In this document: one piece after another, positions 49,771-56,907 of the stretch
How positions within the stretch are numbered: position 1 is the first letter of the stretch
Layout of the letters: each line of letters starts with the position of its first letter
From: Mycobacterium alsense
Lineage (GTDB): Bacteria > Actinomycetota > Actinomycetes > Mycobacteriales > Mycobacteriaceae
Direction of reading: 5' to 3'
Assembly: GCF_002086635.1 (NCBI RefSeq)
Contig: NZ_MVHD01000032.1
Coordinates: 1 to 59,788, forward strand
Length of the DNA: 59,788 bases
Notes under the pieces: model-generated
The model's input: the letters and a program-made list of their open reading frames with translations, nothing else
Databases searched by the model: none
Told to the model about the DNA's origin: nothing
Program-made: the position numbers and the translations under genes

Positions 49771-50820
49771 GTGGCTGCTCCAGCGGAAGAAATCGACGTC
49801 GACGGGATCGCGGTGCGGGTCACCAATCCGGACAAGGTGTATTTCCCCGCGCTGGGCTCCGGGGGTACCAAGCGACGGCTCGTCGACTACTACCGCGGCG
49901 TGGCGGTCGAAGCCGGCGGTCCGATGCTGACGGCCCTGCGCGACCGGCCCACCCATTTGCAGCGTTTCCCGGACGGCATCGACGGCGAGGAGATCTACCA
50001 GAAGCGGGTGCCGCAACACCATCCCGACTACCTGGAGACCTGCCGGGTGACCTTCCCGTCGGGGCGCACCGCCGACGCGCTGAAGGTGACCCACCCGTCG
50101 GCGATCGTGTGGGCGGCGCAGATGGGCACGGTCACGCTGCACCCGTGGCAGGTGCGCTGCCCGGACGTCGAGCACCCCGACGAGCTGCGCATCGACCTGG
50201 ACCCGCAGCCCGGCACCGGGTTCGAGGAGGCGCGCGCGGTCGCCGTCGGCGTGCTGCGGCCGCTGCTCGACGAACTCGGACTGATCGGATATCCGAAGAC
50301 GTCCGGGGGCCGCGGCGTCCACGTGTTCTTGCGTATCGCCACCGACTGGGACTTCGTCGAGGTGCGCCGGGCCGGCATCGCCCTGGCCCGCGAGGTGGAG
50401 CGCCGCGCGCCCGACGCGGTGACCACGTCGTGGTGGAAGGAAGAACGCGGCGAGCGCATCTTCATCGACTTCAACCAGAACGCCCGCGACCGCACCATGG
50501 CCTCGGCGTACTCGGTGCGGCGCACGCCGATCGCGACCGTGTCGACGCCGCTGACGTGGGACGAGTTGGCCGGCGCCGACCCCGACGACTACACGATGGC
50601 GACCGTGCCCGGGCTGATGAAAAGCCGGGACGACCCGTGGGCCGGCATGGACGACGTGGCCCAGTCGATCGCGCCGCTGCTGCAGATGGCCGCGGCCGAC
50701 GAGGAACGCGGCCTCGGCGACATGCCCTACCCGCCGAACTACCCCAAGATGCCCGGGGAGCCGAAACGCGTGCAGCCCAGTAGGGACACCGATCTGAAGA
50801 AGGGCAGGGATCAGGCGTAG
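49771..50820 (+). CDS. Archaeo-eukaryotic primase-type polymerase Prim-PolC (LigD-polymerase-like)
   Basis: A 349-residue LigD-polymerase family protein like Rv3730c. The metal-binding motif is RIDLDPQPGTGF (Asp142, Asp144), the nucleotide-binding signature KTSGGRGVHVFLRI, and the third acidic site sits in ERIFIDFNQNARDRTMASAY. YQKRVPQHHPDYLE is typical of the N-terminal part. Such enzymes prime and fill short gaps with ribonucleotides for LigC. Start GTG 49771 faces ligC across a shared promoter. The last ten bases overlap the rhomboid-like gene. Confidence 0.92.
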   Translation: MAAPAEEIDVDGIAVRVTNPDKVYFPALGSGGTKRRLVDYYRGVAVEAGGPMLTALRDRPTHLQRFPDGIDGEEIYQKRVPQHHPDYLETCRVTFPSGRTADALKVTHPSAIVWAAQMGTVTLHPWQVRCPDVEHPDELRIDLDPQPGTGFEEARAVAVGVLRPLLDELGLIGYPKTSGGRGVHVFLRIATDWDFVEVRRAGIALAREVERRAPDAVTTSWWKEERGERIFIDFNQNARDRTMASAYSVRRTPIATVSTPLTWDELAGADPDDYTMATVPGLMKSRDDPWAGMDDVAQSIAPLLQMAAADEERGLGDMPYPPNYPKMPGEPKRVQPSRDTDLKKGRDQA

Positions 50821-51620
50821 GCGAACTCGTCCACCGGGGCGAATCCTGTTGGCCGTGCGGGTGTCTCGTAGCGATCGCGGCGGGTTCGCCACGCCCGGCC
50901 CGCACCGAAGGCGATCAGCGAGGCGCACAGCCCACCGGCCGTCGCCGGCACCGACGGTCCCGACAGCACGAAATAGCCGAACGCGGCGCCGACGGTGAGC
51001 AGGGCGAGGCGCGCGGGCGTCCAGTCGTGCGCGGAAGACGCGCGGACGGACAACGCGATGCCCAGCAGCAACGCCAGGACGTGCCCGACGGCGGTGAAAT
51101 CCAATCCCGAGGCCGCGATCAGCGCGATGCCGAGCCACCACCCGACCCACGCCGGCCGCCAGCGCGACGGGATCGGGGCCGTCAGCGCCCCCAGCACGCA
51201 AACCGCGCCGTAGCTGACGCCCACGTCGCTGGCCCGGGCAATCGAAACGGGCAGCCAACCCGCCTCGACCGCGATAACCAGGCCCACCGCCACGAGCAGG
51301 GTGGCCCCGATATGACCGACGGCGAACGTGACGACCAAACCCCTGCCGCGCCAGAGCAATTCGCCCAAGGCCAGCAGGCACGCCAGCCCCGGCAACCACA
51401 GATAGGCGCGCCCGCCCTCGTCCACGAACGCGCTGCCGATCAGCGTGCCCAGGTGGCCGTGCGACAGGTTGTGCAGGTTGGTGCTCATGTGGCTCACCGC
51501 GACATCGCGCGCATGCGGGCCGAGCGCGGTCAACCCGAGCGAGACCACGCACAGGACAACGGCGTACGCGGCGGTGACGCGCACCGCTGCCGCGCCGCGC
51601 CGCAGGTTGGACAGGGCCAT
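50811..51620 (-). CDS. Rhomboid-like integral membrane protein
   Basis: A 269-residue protein with about six membrane helices. The loop MSTNLHNLSHGHLGTLIGSA matches the rhomboid L1-type HNLxHGHLxTLxxSAF pattern of actinobacterial rhomboid-like proteins. The candidate serine is in DVGVSYGAVCVLGAL (GxSxG-like instead of GxSG) and the candidate histidine in AVGHVLALLLGIAL. If these pair, it could be an intramembrane protease, but an inactive pseudoprotease is equally possible. The C-terminal tail is cytoplasmic and basic. It converges with the Prim-PolC gene, overlapping by ten bases. Confidence 0.78.
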   Translation of the reverse strand: MALSNLRRGAAAVRVTAAYAVVLCVVSLGLTALGPHARDVAVSHMSTNLHNLSHGHLGTLIGSAFVDEGGRAYLWLPGLACLLALGELLWRGRGLVVTFAVGHIGATLLVAVGLVIAVEAGWLPVSIARASDVGVSYGAVCVLGALTAPIPSRWRPAWVGWWLGIALIAASGLDFTAVGHVLALLLGIALSVRASSAHDWTPARLALLTVGAAFGYFVLSGPSVPATAGGLCASLIAFGAGRAWRTRRDRYETPARPTGFAPVDEFAYA

Positions 51621-51776
51621 AGCTTTACGGTGCGGCCTCGAAGCGAGATCCGCCGCGTCCTTAACTAACCTTTCACACGGGCGTGATGAATCTTCACGTG
51701 ATGCGCCGGTCGGCACGACCGGCCGATCCCTTGACGAGCTTCCTCCGGTGCTGCTAGACATGGCGTGCGCGGAGAA

Positions 51777-51792
51777 TTGGGCGATCGCCCAA
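51777..51792. promoter_or_regulatory. Perfect palindrome TTGGGCGATCGCCCAA, candidate TetR operator (site 1)
   Basis: A perfect 16-bp palindrome lies 20 bases before the SDR start at 51813. Close variants occur at 55597-55612 and 55726-55741, both at promoters of the same cluster, so a common regulator (TetR, 53865-54467) is probable. Confidence 0.7.
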
Positions 51793-51812
51793 ATACTCGA
51801 ATCGAGGTGGCT

Positions 51813-52649
51813 ATGGCCGGGCGGATGGACGGCAAGGTCGCTCTGGTGAGCGGCGCGGCGCGCGGGCAGGGCAGAAGCCACGCGGTCCGGCTCGCGCGCG
51901 AGGGGGCCGACATCATCGCCGTCGACATCTGCCGAAAGTTCGAGGCTTCCCCGGCGCCCGGCGCCACGCTCGAGGATCTCGACGAGACCGCGGGGATGGT
52001 CAAGGACGCCGGCGGCCGCGTCGTCACCGCCGAGGTCGACGTGCGCGACTACGACGCCCTGCGGGCCGCCGTCGACGGCGCCGTCGAACAGCTCGGCCGC
52101 CTCGACGTCGTCCTGGCGAACGCCGGCATCGGCACGATGGGGGCGAAGCTGCACAATACCGGCGAGGCGCTGTGGCAGGAGATGATCGACGTCAACCTCA
52201 GCGGGGTGTGGAAGACGGTGAAGGCCGGCGTCCCGCACATCCTCGCCGGCGGCCGCGGCGGCTCGATCGTCCTGACGTCCTCGGTGGCCGGCGCCAAGGC
52301 CTATTCACACATGGGCCACTACGTCGCGGCCAAACACGGGGTGATCGGCCTGATGCGGACGTTCGCGGTGGAACTGGGCCAGCACCTGATCAGGGTCAAC
52401 GCCGTCCTCCCGACCCATGTGAATTCGCCGCTGCTGATGAACGAGGCCACCTACCGAGCCTTCCGGCCGGAGTTGGAGAACCCCGGGCCCGACGACCTGG
52501 CGCCGGTGTGCCAGAGCTTTCACTACCTGCCCATCCCCTGGGTGACACCCGAAGACATCAGCAACGCCGTGCTTTTCCTCGCCTCCGACGAGGCGCGCTA
52601 CATCACCGGGGTCGCGCTCCCCGTCGACGCCGGCAGCTGCCTGAAGTAA
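51813..52649 (+). CDS. Mycofactocin-coupled-type SDR oxidoreductase
   Basis: A 278-residue SDR with the mycofactocin-associated pattern: VALVSGAARGQGRSHAVRLA, VDICRKFEASPAPGATLEDL (an insertion near the cofactor) and ARG-type loops. Catalytic residues are visible as VLTSSVAGAKAYSHMG followed by Tyr-Val-Ala-Ala-Lys (HYVAAKHGVIGLM). VLPTHVNSPLLMNEATYRAF is also typical. These enzymes bind NAD tightly and pass electrons to mycofactocin (known for relatives). The ATG at 51813 is preferred; a GTG lies one codon before. It precedes P450 gene by 11 bases. Confidence 0.88.
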   Translation: MAGRMDGKVALVSGAARGQGRSHAVRLAREGADIIAVDICRKFEASPAPGATLEDLDETAGMVKDAGGRVVTAEVDVRDYDALRAAVDGAVEQLGRLDVVLANAGIGTMGAKLHNTGEALWQEMIDVNLSGVWKTVKAGVPHILAGGRGGSIVLTSSVAGAKAYSHMGHYVAAKHGVIGLMRTFAVELGQHLIRVNAVLPTHVNSPLLMNEATYRAFRPELENPGPDDLAPVCQSFHYLPIPWVTPEDISNAVLFLASDEARYITGVALPVDAGSCLK

Positions 52650-52660
52650 GGAAGGCATCG

Positions 52661-53863
52661 ATGACCGTCACACACGACACCGACGTCTACTACGACCCCT
52701 ACGACGTGGGCATCAACGCCGACCCGTATCCGACCTACGCGCGGCTGCGCGAAGAGGCCCCGATCTACTACAACGCGCGTTACGACTTCTGGGCGCTGTC
52801 CCGGCATTCCGACGTCGAACGGGCGCTTGCCAACTGGGAAGCCTTCTCCAACAAGCGAAGCGACATCCTCGAACTGGTGCAGTCGAAGTTCGACATGCCC
52901 GGCGGTGTCATGATGTTCCAGGACCCGCCGGAGCACACCAGGCTCCGCGGGCTGATGTCGCGGGTGTTCACGCCGCGCCGGATGGCAGCCCTCGAAGACC
53001 AGATCCGCCAGTACTGCGTCCGGTGCCTGGACCCGCTCGTGGGGTCCGGGGGATTCGACATCATCGCCGAGCTGGCCTCGATGATGCCGATGCGGGTGAT
53101 CGGGATGCTGTTGGGAATACCGGAGTCCGAACAGGTTTCGGTGCGCGACGCCAACGACGCCAACCTGCGCACCAAGCCGGGTGCGCCCCTGAAGGTCGCC
53201 GACGCCGACTCGATCGCCGACGGCCGCATCTACGCCGACTACGTGGAATGGCGATCGAAGAACCCCTCCGACGACCTCATGACGACGCTGCTCAACGTCG
53301 AGTTCGAGGACGACCGGGGCGTGCACCGCAAGCTGACGCGCAAAGAGGTGCTGCACTACACGCAGGTGGTCGCCGGGGCGGGCAACGAGACCACCGGCCG
53401 GCTGATCGGCTGGCTGGCCAAGGTGCTAGCCGAGCACCCCGACCAGCGCCGCAAGGTGTACGAGGATCGCTCGCTGCTGACCCGCACCGTCGACGAGACC
53501 CTGCGGTTCGAGCCCACCGGACCCCACGTCGCCCGTTGGATGGCAAAGGATTTCGAGTGCTACGGCACGACGGTTCCGGCCGGCAGCGCGATGCTGCTTT
53601 TGTTCGGCGCCGCCAACCGCGACCACCGCCGCTACACCGATCCGGACACCTACGACATCCAGCGCGACAACATCTCGCACATCACGTTCGGCAAGGGCGT
53701 GCATTACTGTCTGGGCGCCAACCTGGCCCGCCTCGAGGGTCGCGTCGCGCTGGACGAGATGCTCAACCGCTGGCCGGAGTGGGACATCGACTACGACACG
53801 GCGCAATTGGCGTCGACGTCCACGGTGCGCGGGTGGGAGCGCCTGCGGGTGGTGCTGCCCTAA
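52661..53863 (+). CDS. Cytochrome P450
   Basis: A 400-residue P450. I-helix VVAGAGNETTGRLIGW (about 237-252; the acid-alcohol pair here is Glu-Thr after Asn), K-helix DETLRFEP, heme loop FGKGVHYCLGANLARLE with axial Cys350. It starts VYYDPYDVGINADPYPTYAR, like many mycobacterial P450s. AAGGAAGGC precedes the ATG at 52661. It forms an operon with the SDR upstream, an arrangement expected for hydroxylation followed by alcohol oxidation. Confidence 0.93.
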   Translation: MTVTHDTDVYYDPYDVGINADPYPTYARLREEAPIYYNARYDFWALSRHSDVERALANWEAFSNKRSDILELVQSKFDMPGGVMMFQDPPEHTRLRGLMSRVFTPRRMAALEDQIRQYCVRCLDPLVGSGGFDIIAELASMMPMRVIGMLLGIPESEQVSVRDANDANLRTKPGAPLKVADADSIADGRIYADYVEWRSKNPSDDLMTTLLNVEFEDDRGVHRKLTRKEVLHYTQVVAGAGNETTGRLIGWLAKVLAEHPDQRRKVYEDRSLLTRTVDETLRFEPTGPHVARWMAKDFECYGTTVPAGSAMLLLFGAANRDHRRYTDPDTYDIQRDNISHITFGKGVHYCLGANLARLEGRVALDEMLNRWPEWDIDYDTAQLASTSTVRGWERLRVVLP

Positions 53864-53864
53864 A

Positions 53865-54467
53865 TCACTTGCGCCGTTTCTTCGGTGTCGGCATCTCGAA
53901 CCGGTCGAGGAACCGATGGACCAGTGCGACGGCCTCGTCGTGGCCGCCCCTGGTGCCGAGCCCCTGCTCGAGGATGAGGGTGCGCCCGATGGAGGCGATG
54001 ACGACCGCGAGGCCCGCGGGCGGGAATTCCTCCGGGTCCAGGCCGTGCTCGCGAACGATGAAGTTCAGCGCGGTGATCTGCTGCTCGCGCCACCGCTCCG
54101 ACCAGGCCGCGATCTCGGCCTGAATCTCCTTGCGGTGGTTGGCAAGTCCCATGAACTCCAGCAACAGCCGGGTGTCCTTGGGCTCGGTGAGGGTGTCCCA
54201 GAAGGCGTGCAGTGGGCGATCGGAGGCCAGCGCCCTCTGCTGGCGCTCGAGATACACCGCCGCCCCGCGGCGGAAGACGGCCAGATACAGCTCGTCCATG
54301 GTGGGGAAGTAGTAGTGCACCAGGGCCGGTTTGACGCCGGCTTTCGCCGCCACCCGCCGCGACGTGGCCGCGGCGTAGCCCTCCTCGACCATGATCTGGA
54401 TCGTCGCGTCCACCAGCATGTCGCGCGTGGTGGAGTCCCGTGGCTTGGGTCGTTCGGATGCGGTCAT
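53865..54467 (-). CDS. TetR family transcriptional regulator of the SDR/P450 cluster
   Basis: A 200-residue TetR protein. The HTH lies at about 30-62 (SRRVAAKAGVKPALVHYYFP) after DATIQIMVEEGYAAAT. The C-terminal domain includes RLLLEFMGLANHRKEIQAEI and a basic tail PTPKKRRK. Its ATG overlaps the stop of the decayed CoA ester lyase gene (ATGA), so it was the last gene of that minus-strand operon. It faces the P450 gene end one base away. Three copies of a matching palindrome at cluster promoters suggest it binds them. Confidence 0.9.
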   Translation of the reverse strand: MTASERPKPRDSTTRDMLVDATIQIMVEEGYAAATSRRVAAKAGVKPALVHYYFPTMDELYLAVFRRGAAVYLERQQRALASDRPLHAFWDTLTEPKDTRLLLEFMGLANHRKEIQAEIAAWSERWREQQITALNFIVREHGLDPEEFPPAGLAVVIASIGRTLILEQGLGTRGGHDEAVALVHRFLDRFEMPTPKKRRK

Positions 54468-55306
54468 GGTGCGTGGTCCTCCGTAGCGACGGTGTCCGCG
54501 CCGGCCCGGCGCAGCACGTTGGCGGCGTGCCTCATGAGGGCGGCGTCGACGAGCTTGCCGTCCCTGCCCAGCGCGCCCACGCCGGCGGCCTCGGCGCGCC
54601 GGTAGTCGCCGATCATGGACCGGGCCTCCGCGACCTCCTCGGGCGCGGGCGTGAACACCGCGTTGGCGACCGGCACCTGGGCCGCATGGATCGCCCACTT
54701 GCCGTCGAACCCGAGCAGGCCGGCCTGCGTGGCGCTTCGCCGGTAGCCGTCGACGTCGCGGTAGGCCGGGTACGGCGCATCGACGGCGTCGATGCCGGCG
54801 GCCCGTGCCGCGGCGAGCACCTGGATCCGCACGGCGTGCCAGAAGTCCCCCGGGTAGTCGCCGGCGCTCTCGAAGTTGCCGTCGACGCGGGACCGCAGGG
54901 ACGCCGAGAGGTCGCCCGCGCCGAGGATCAGCGCCTCCAATCACGGGCTGGCCCAGGCGATTTCGGCCACGTTGACCAGGCTCTCGACCTCTTCGATGAG
55001 AGCCTCGAGGGCGATCGGGCGGGCCAGGTGCAGCTTCGCCTCGAGCTGGGTGAGCAGGACATCCACCCACCAGACGTCGCGCGCCGAGCGGACCTTCGAC
55101 ACGATGACGACGTCGAGCCGGTCGCGCGCGCCGGTGACCAGCTCGACGATGTCGTCGTGACACCACTCGGTTTCGAGGCCGTTGACGCGCACGGCCCGCA
55201 CCGTCGCGCCCCAGTCGAGACCGGTGAGGGCGCGGACCGCGGTGTGGCGCGCGGACTCCTTGGCCCGGGGAGCACACGCGTCTTCCAGGTCGAGGAGCTC
55301 CAGCTG
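54464..55306 (-). pseudogene. CoA ester lyase (HpcH/HpaI/citrate lyase-like), truncated and with an in-frame stop
   Basis: One frame from about 55306 to 54464 encodes a CoA ester lyase: QLELLDLEDACAPRAKESAR, WGATVRAVRVNGLETEWCHD, VIVSKVRSARDVWWVDVLLT, GAGDLSASLRSRVDGNFESA and DGKWAIHAAQVPVANAVFTP. It is broken by TGA at 54941-54943 in EIAWASP-stop-LEALILG, where relatives would have Arg; a CGA-to-TGA change explains it. The first roughly 35 residues are missing and replaced by an enoyl-CoA hydratase fragment, and a stop (55319-55321) closes the frame upstream. Translation of a fragment from the TTG after the stop is possible but unlikely to give activity. Confidence 0.78.
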
Positions 55307-55587
55307 ACGTGCTGGCCGTCACCCGGGACCTGGCCGCGCGGGAAATGCGACGCGCCCTGAAAATTGGCGCCGTCGGAGGCCAGGACGATGTCCCCGAGCG
55401 GCGGGACCTCGGAATGCATGTTGCAGGGGCCGTTGACGGCGTTGATCATCGGCGCGTCGACGTCGAGCGCGTTGGTGATGAGATGGCGTGCATACCAAGC
55501 CTTTTCGTCGAGCTTGTGCAGGCCTCGGGTTCCCGGCATCAGCAGGTACTCGGGTTCGCCGTATCGGGTCCGCTTAGCCATGGGCAT
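55307..55587 (-). pseudogene. Enoyl-CoA hydratase (crotonase) remnant
   Basis: From ATG 55587 (MPMAKRTRYGEPEYLLMPGT) the frame enters a crotonase core: ARHLITNALDVDAPMINAVN, GPCNMHSEVPPLGDIVLASD and GANFQGASHFPRGQVPGDGQ. It breaks off at about 55306, where sequence switches to CoA ester lyase in another frame. The crotonase lacks its first strands and all residues after the PGDG region. The first 25 residues are not recognisably crotonase, so a second junction may exist. The old operator and ribosome site (GGAAC before the ATG) survive upstream. Confidence 0.68.
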
Positions 55588-55596
55588 GTCCGTTCC

Positions 55597-55612
55597 TTGA
55601 GCGATCGCCCAA
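55597..55612. promoter_or_regulatory. TTGAGCGATCGCCCAA, candidate TetR operator (site 2)
   Basis: It differs from the perfect palindrome at 51777-51792 by one base. It lies ten bases upstream of the decayed crotonase gene (start 55587), where it would block that minus-strand promoter. Confidence 0.68.
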
Positions 55613-55702
55613 ATAGTCCCACCTGGGGTGGTGGCGGTCAAGGCTCAGCTGCCGAAACGAAACGGGGCCCGTCCATGGGCTTGACCATAATCGACGCGGG
55701 GT

Positions 55703-55723
55703 GATAGGCATGTGAAGCCTATC
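55703..55723. promoter_or_regulatory. Inverted repeat GATAGGC-N7-GCCTATC
   Basis: Seven-base arms separated by ATGTGAA sit two bases before operator site 3 in the divergent promoter region ahead of the SDR at 55754. It could be a protein-binding site or an RNA hairpin near the transcript start. No T-run follows, so it is not a terminator. Confidence 0.45.
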
Positions 55724-55725
55724 GG

Positions 55726-55741
55726 TTGGGCGGTCGCTCAG
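55726..55741. promoter_or_regulatory. TTGGGCGGTCGCTCAG, candidate TetR operator (site 3)
   Basis: An imperfect copy of the 16-bp palindrome at 51777-51792, placed 12 bases before the SDR start at 55754. With sites 1 and 2 it marks every promoter of the cluster. Confidence 0.6.
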
Positions 55742-55753
55742 GAAGGGGCCCGG

Positions 55754-56458
55754 GTGAAGACGGCGATCGTGACCGGCGGTGCCTCCGGGATCGGTCGCGC
55801 GATCGCGGAAAGGTTGCGCAGCGACGGCTTTCGCGTGGCCGTCATCGACCTGTCGCCCACCGACGACGGCTTCGGCTACATCGCCGACGTCACCGACCGC
55901 GCGCAGGTCGACGCCGCGGTGGCGGCGATCCGCGACGCGCTCGGCCCGATCCAGGTGCTGGTCAACGCGGCCGGGGTGGAGGGCTTCAAGAAGTTCCTCA
56001 ACATGTCCTTCGAGGAATGGTCGAAGGTGATCGACGTCAATCTCAACGGCGTGTTCCACACCATCCAGGCCGTCCTGCCCGACATGGCCGAGGCCGGTTG
56101 GGGCCGCATCGTCAACATCTCCTCGTCCAGCACGCACTCCGGGCAACCGTTCATGGCCCACTACGTCGCCGCGAAGTCCGCCGTCAACGGGCTGACGAAG
56201 TCGCTGGCCCTCGAATACGGGCCGAGCGGGATCACCGTCAACGCGATACCGCCGGGGTTCATCGACACGCCGATGCTGCGCAGCGCCGAGCGGCGGCAGC
56301 TGCTGGGCGGCACCGTGGAGGACCACATCGCGCGCACCCCGGTGCGCCGGGTGGGCCGCCCCGAGGACATCGCCGCGGCGTGCGCGTTCTTCGTGTCCGA
56401 GGAGGCCGGCTACATCACCGGACAGATCCTGGGCGTCAACGGCGGCCGAAACACGTAA
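55754..56458 (+). CDS. SDR family oxidoreductase (3-oxoacyl reductase-like)
   Basis: A 234-residue classical SDR. The cofactor loop is TAIVTGGASGIGRAIAERLR, VLVNAAGVEGFKKFLNM follows, and the active site is IVNISSSSTHSGQPFMAH with YVAAKSAVNGLTK. The C-terminus is YITGQILGVNGGRNT. VIDLSP after strand 2 (Asp) indicates NAD. It resembles FabG-like beta-oxidation dehydrogenases, fitting the neighbouring crotonase and lyase remnants. The start is GTG 55754 with GGAAGGGG upstream. It is controlled by the promoter holding operator site 3. Confidence 0.9.
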   Translation: MKTAIVTGGASGIGRAIAERLRSDGFRVAVIDLSPTDDGFGYIADVTDRAQVDAAVAAIRDALGPIQVLVNAAGVEGFKKFLNMSFEEWSKVIDVNLNGVFHTIQAVLPDMAEAGWGRIVNISSSSTHSGQPFMAHYVAAKSAVNGLTKSLALEYGPSGITVNAIPPGFIDTPMLRSAERRQLLGGTVEDHIARTPVRRVGRPEDIAAACAFFVSEEAGYITGQILGVNGGRNT

Positions 56459-56499
56459 CGACGCCCGAACCCCATGATTGAAAACTCCCGCGAACGGGG

Positions 56500-56907
56500 A
56501 TGTGTTCGGTCGTGGCCCCCACCTTCAAGGACGTGATCCGGTCCAAATACCTGCTCCTGACCACCTTCACCAAGGACGGCCGCCCCAAGCCGACGCCGGT
56601 GTGGGGCGTGCCCGACCGCGACAAGCTCCTGGTGATCACCGACGACGGGTCGTGGAAGGTCCGGCGGATCCGCAACACGCCGCGCGTGACCATCGCGCGC
56701 AGCGGCGGGCTGGGCAGAGCCAAGAGCGAGCCGGTCGACGGCGTCGCCCGGGTGCTGCCCAAGTCCGAGACGCGCCGGGTCTACAACGCCGTCCTGAGGC
56801 GGTACTGGTACCACGCCTGGTGGTTCTACGCGCACTCGATCGTGCGTGGCGGCGTCGAGAAGGTGCACGTCGGCCTCGAGATCGCCCCCTCTGGAATAGA
56901 GGCCTAA
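56500..56907 (+). CDS. PPOX-class F420-dependent oxidoreductase-like protein
   Basis: A 135-residue split-barrel flavin/F420-binding protein. FKDVIRSKYLLLTTFTKDGR and PKPTPVWGVPDRDKLLVITD are the classic opening. GSWKVRRIRNTPRVTIARSG forms the cofactor phosphate site, and it ends WWFYAHSIVRGGVEKVHVGL. Many mycobacterial members use F420 or bind biliverdin or heme. The start may be ATG 56500 or GTG 56512. It overlaps the convergent regulator by four bases and follows the SDR by 41 bases on the same strand. Confidence 0.85.
   Translation: MCSVVAPTFKDVIRSKYLLLTTFTKDGRPKPTPVWGVPDRDKLLVITDDGSWKVRRIRNTPRVTIARSGGLGRAKSEPVDGVARVLPKSETRRVYNAVLRRYWYHAWWFYAHSIVRGGVEKVHVGLEIAPSGIEA

Noticed and set aside
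54464..54940. The C-terminal CoA ester lyase fragment as an independent functional gene starting at TTG 54940
   Set aside because: It begins in the middle of the barrel, directly after an in-frame TGA of the same gene, and lacks the N-terminal active-site residues.
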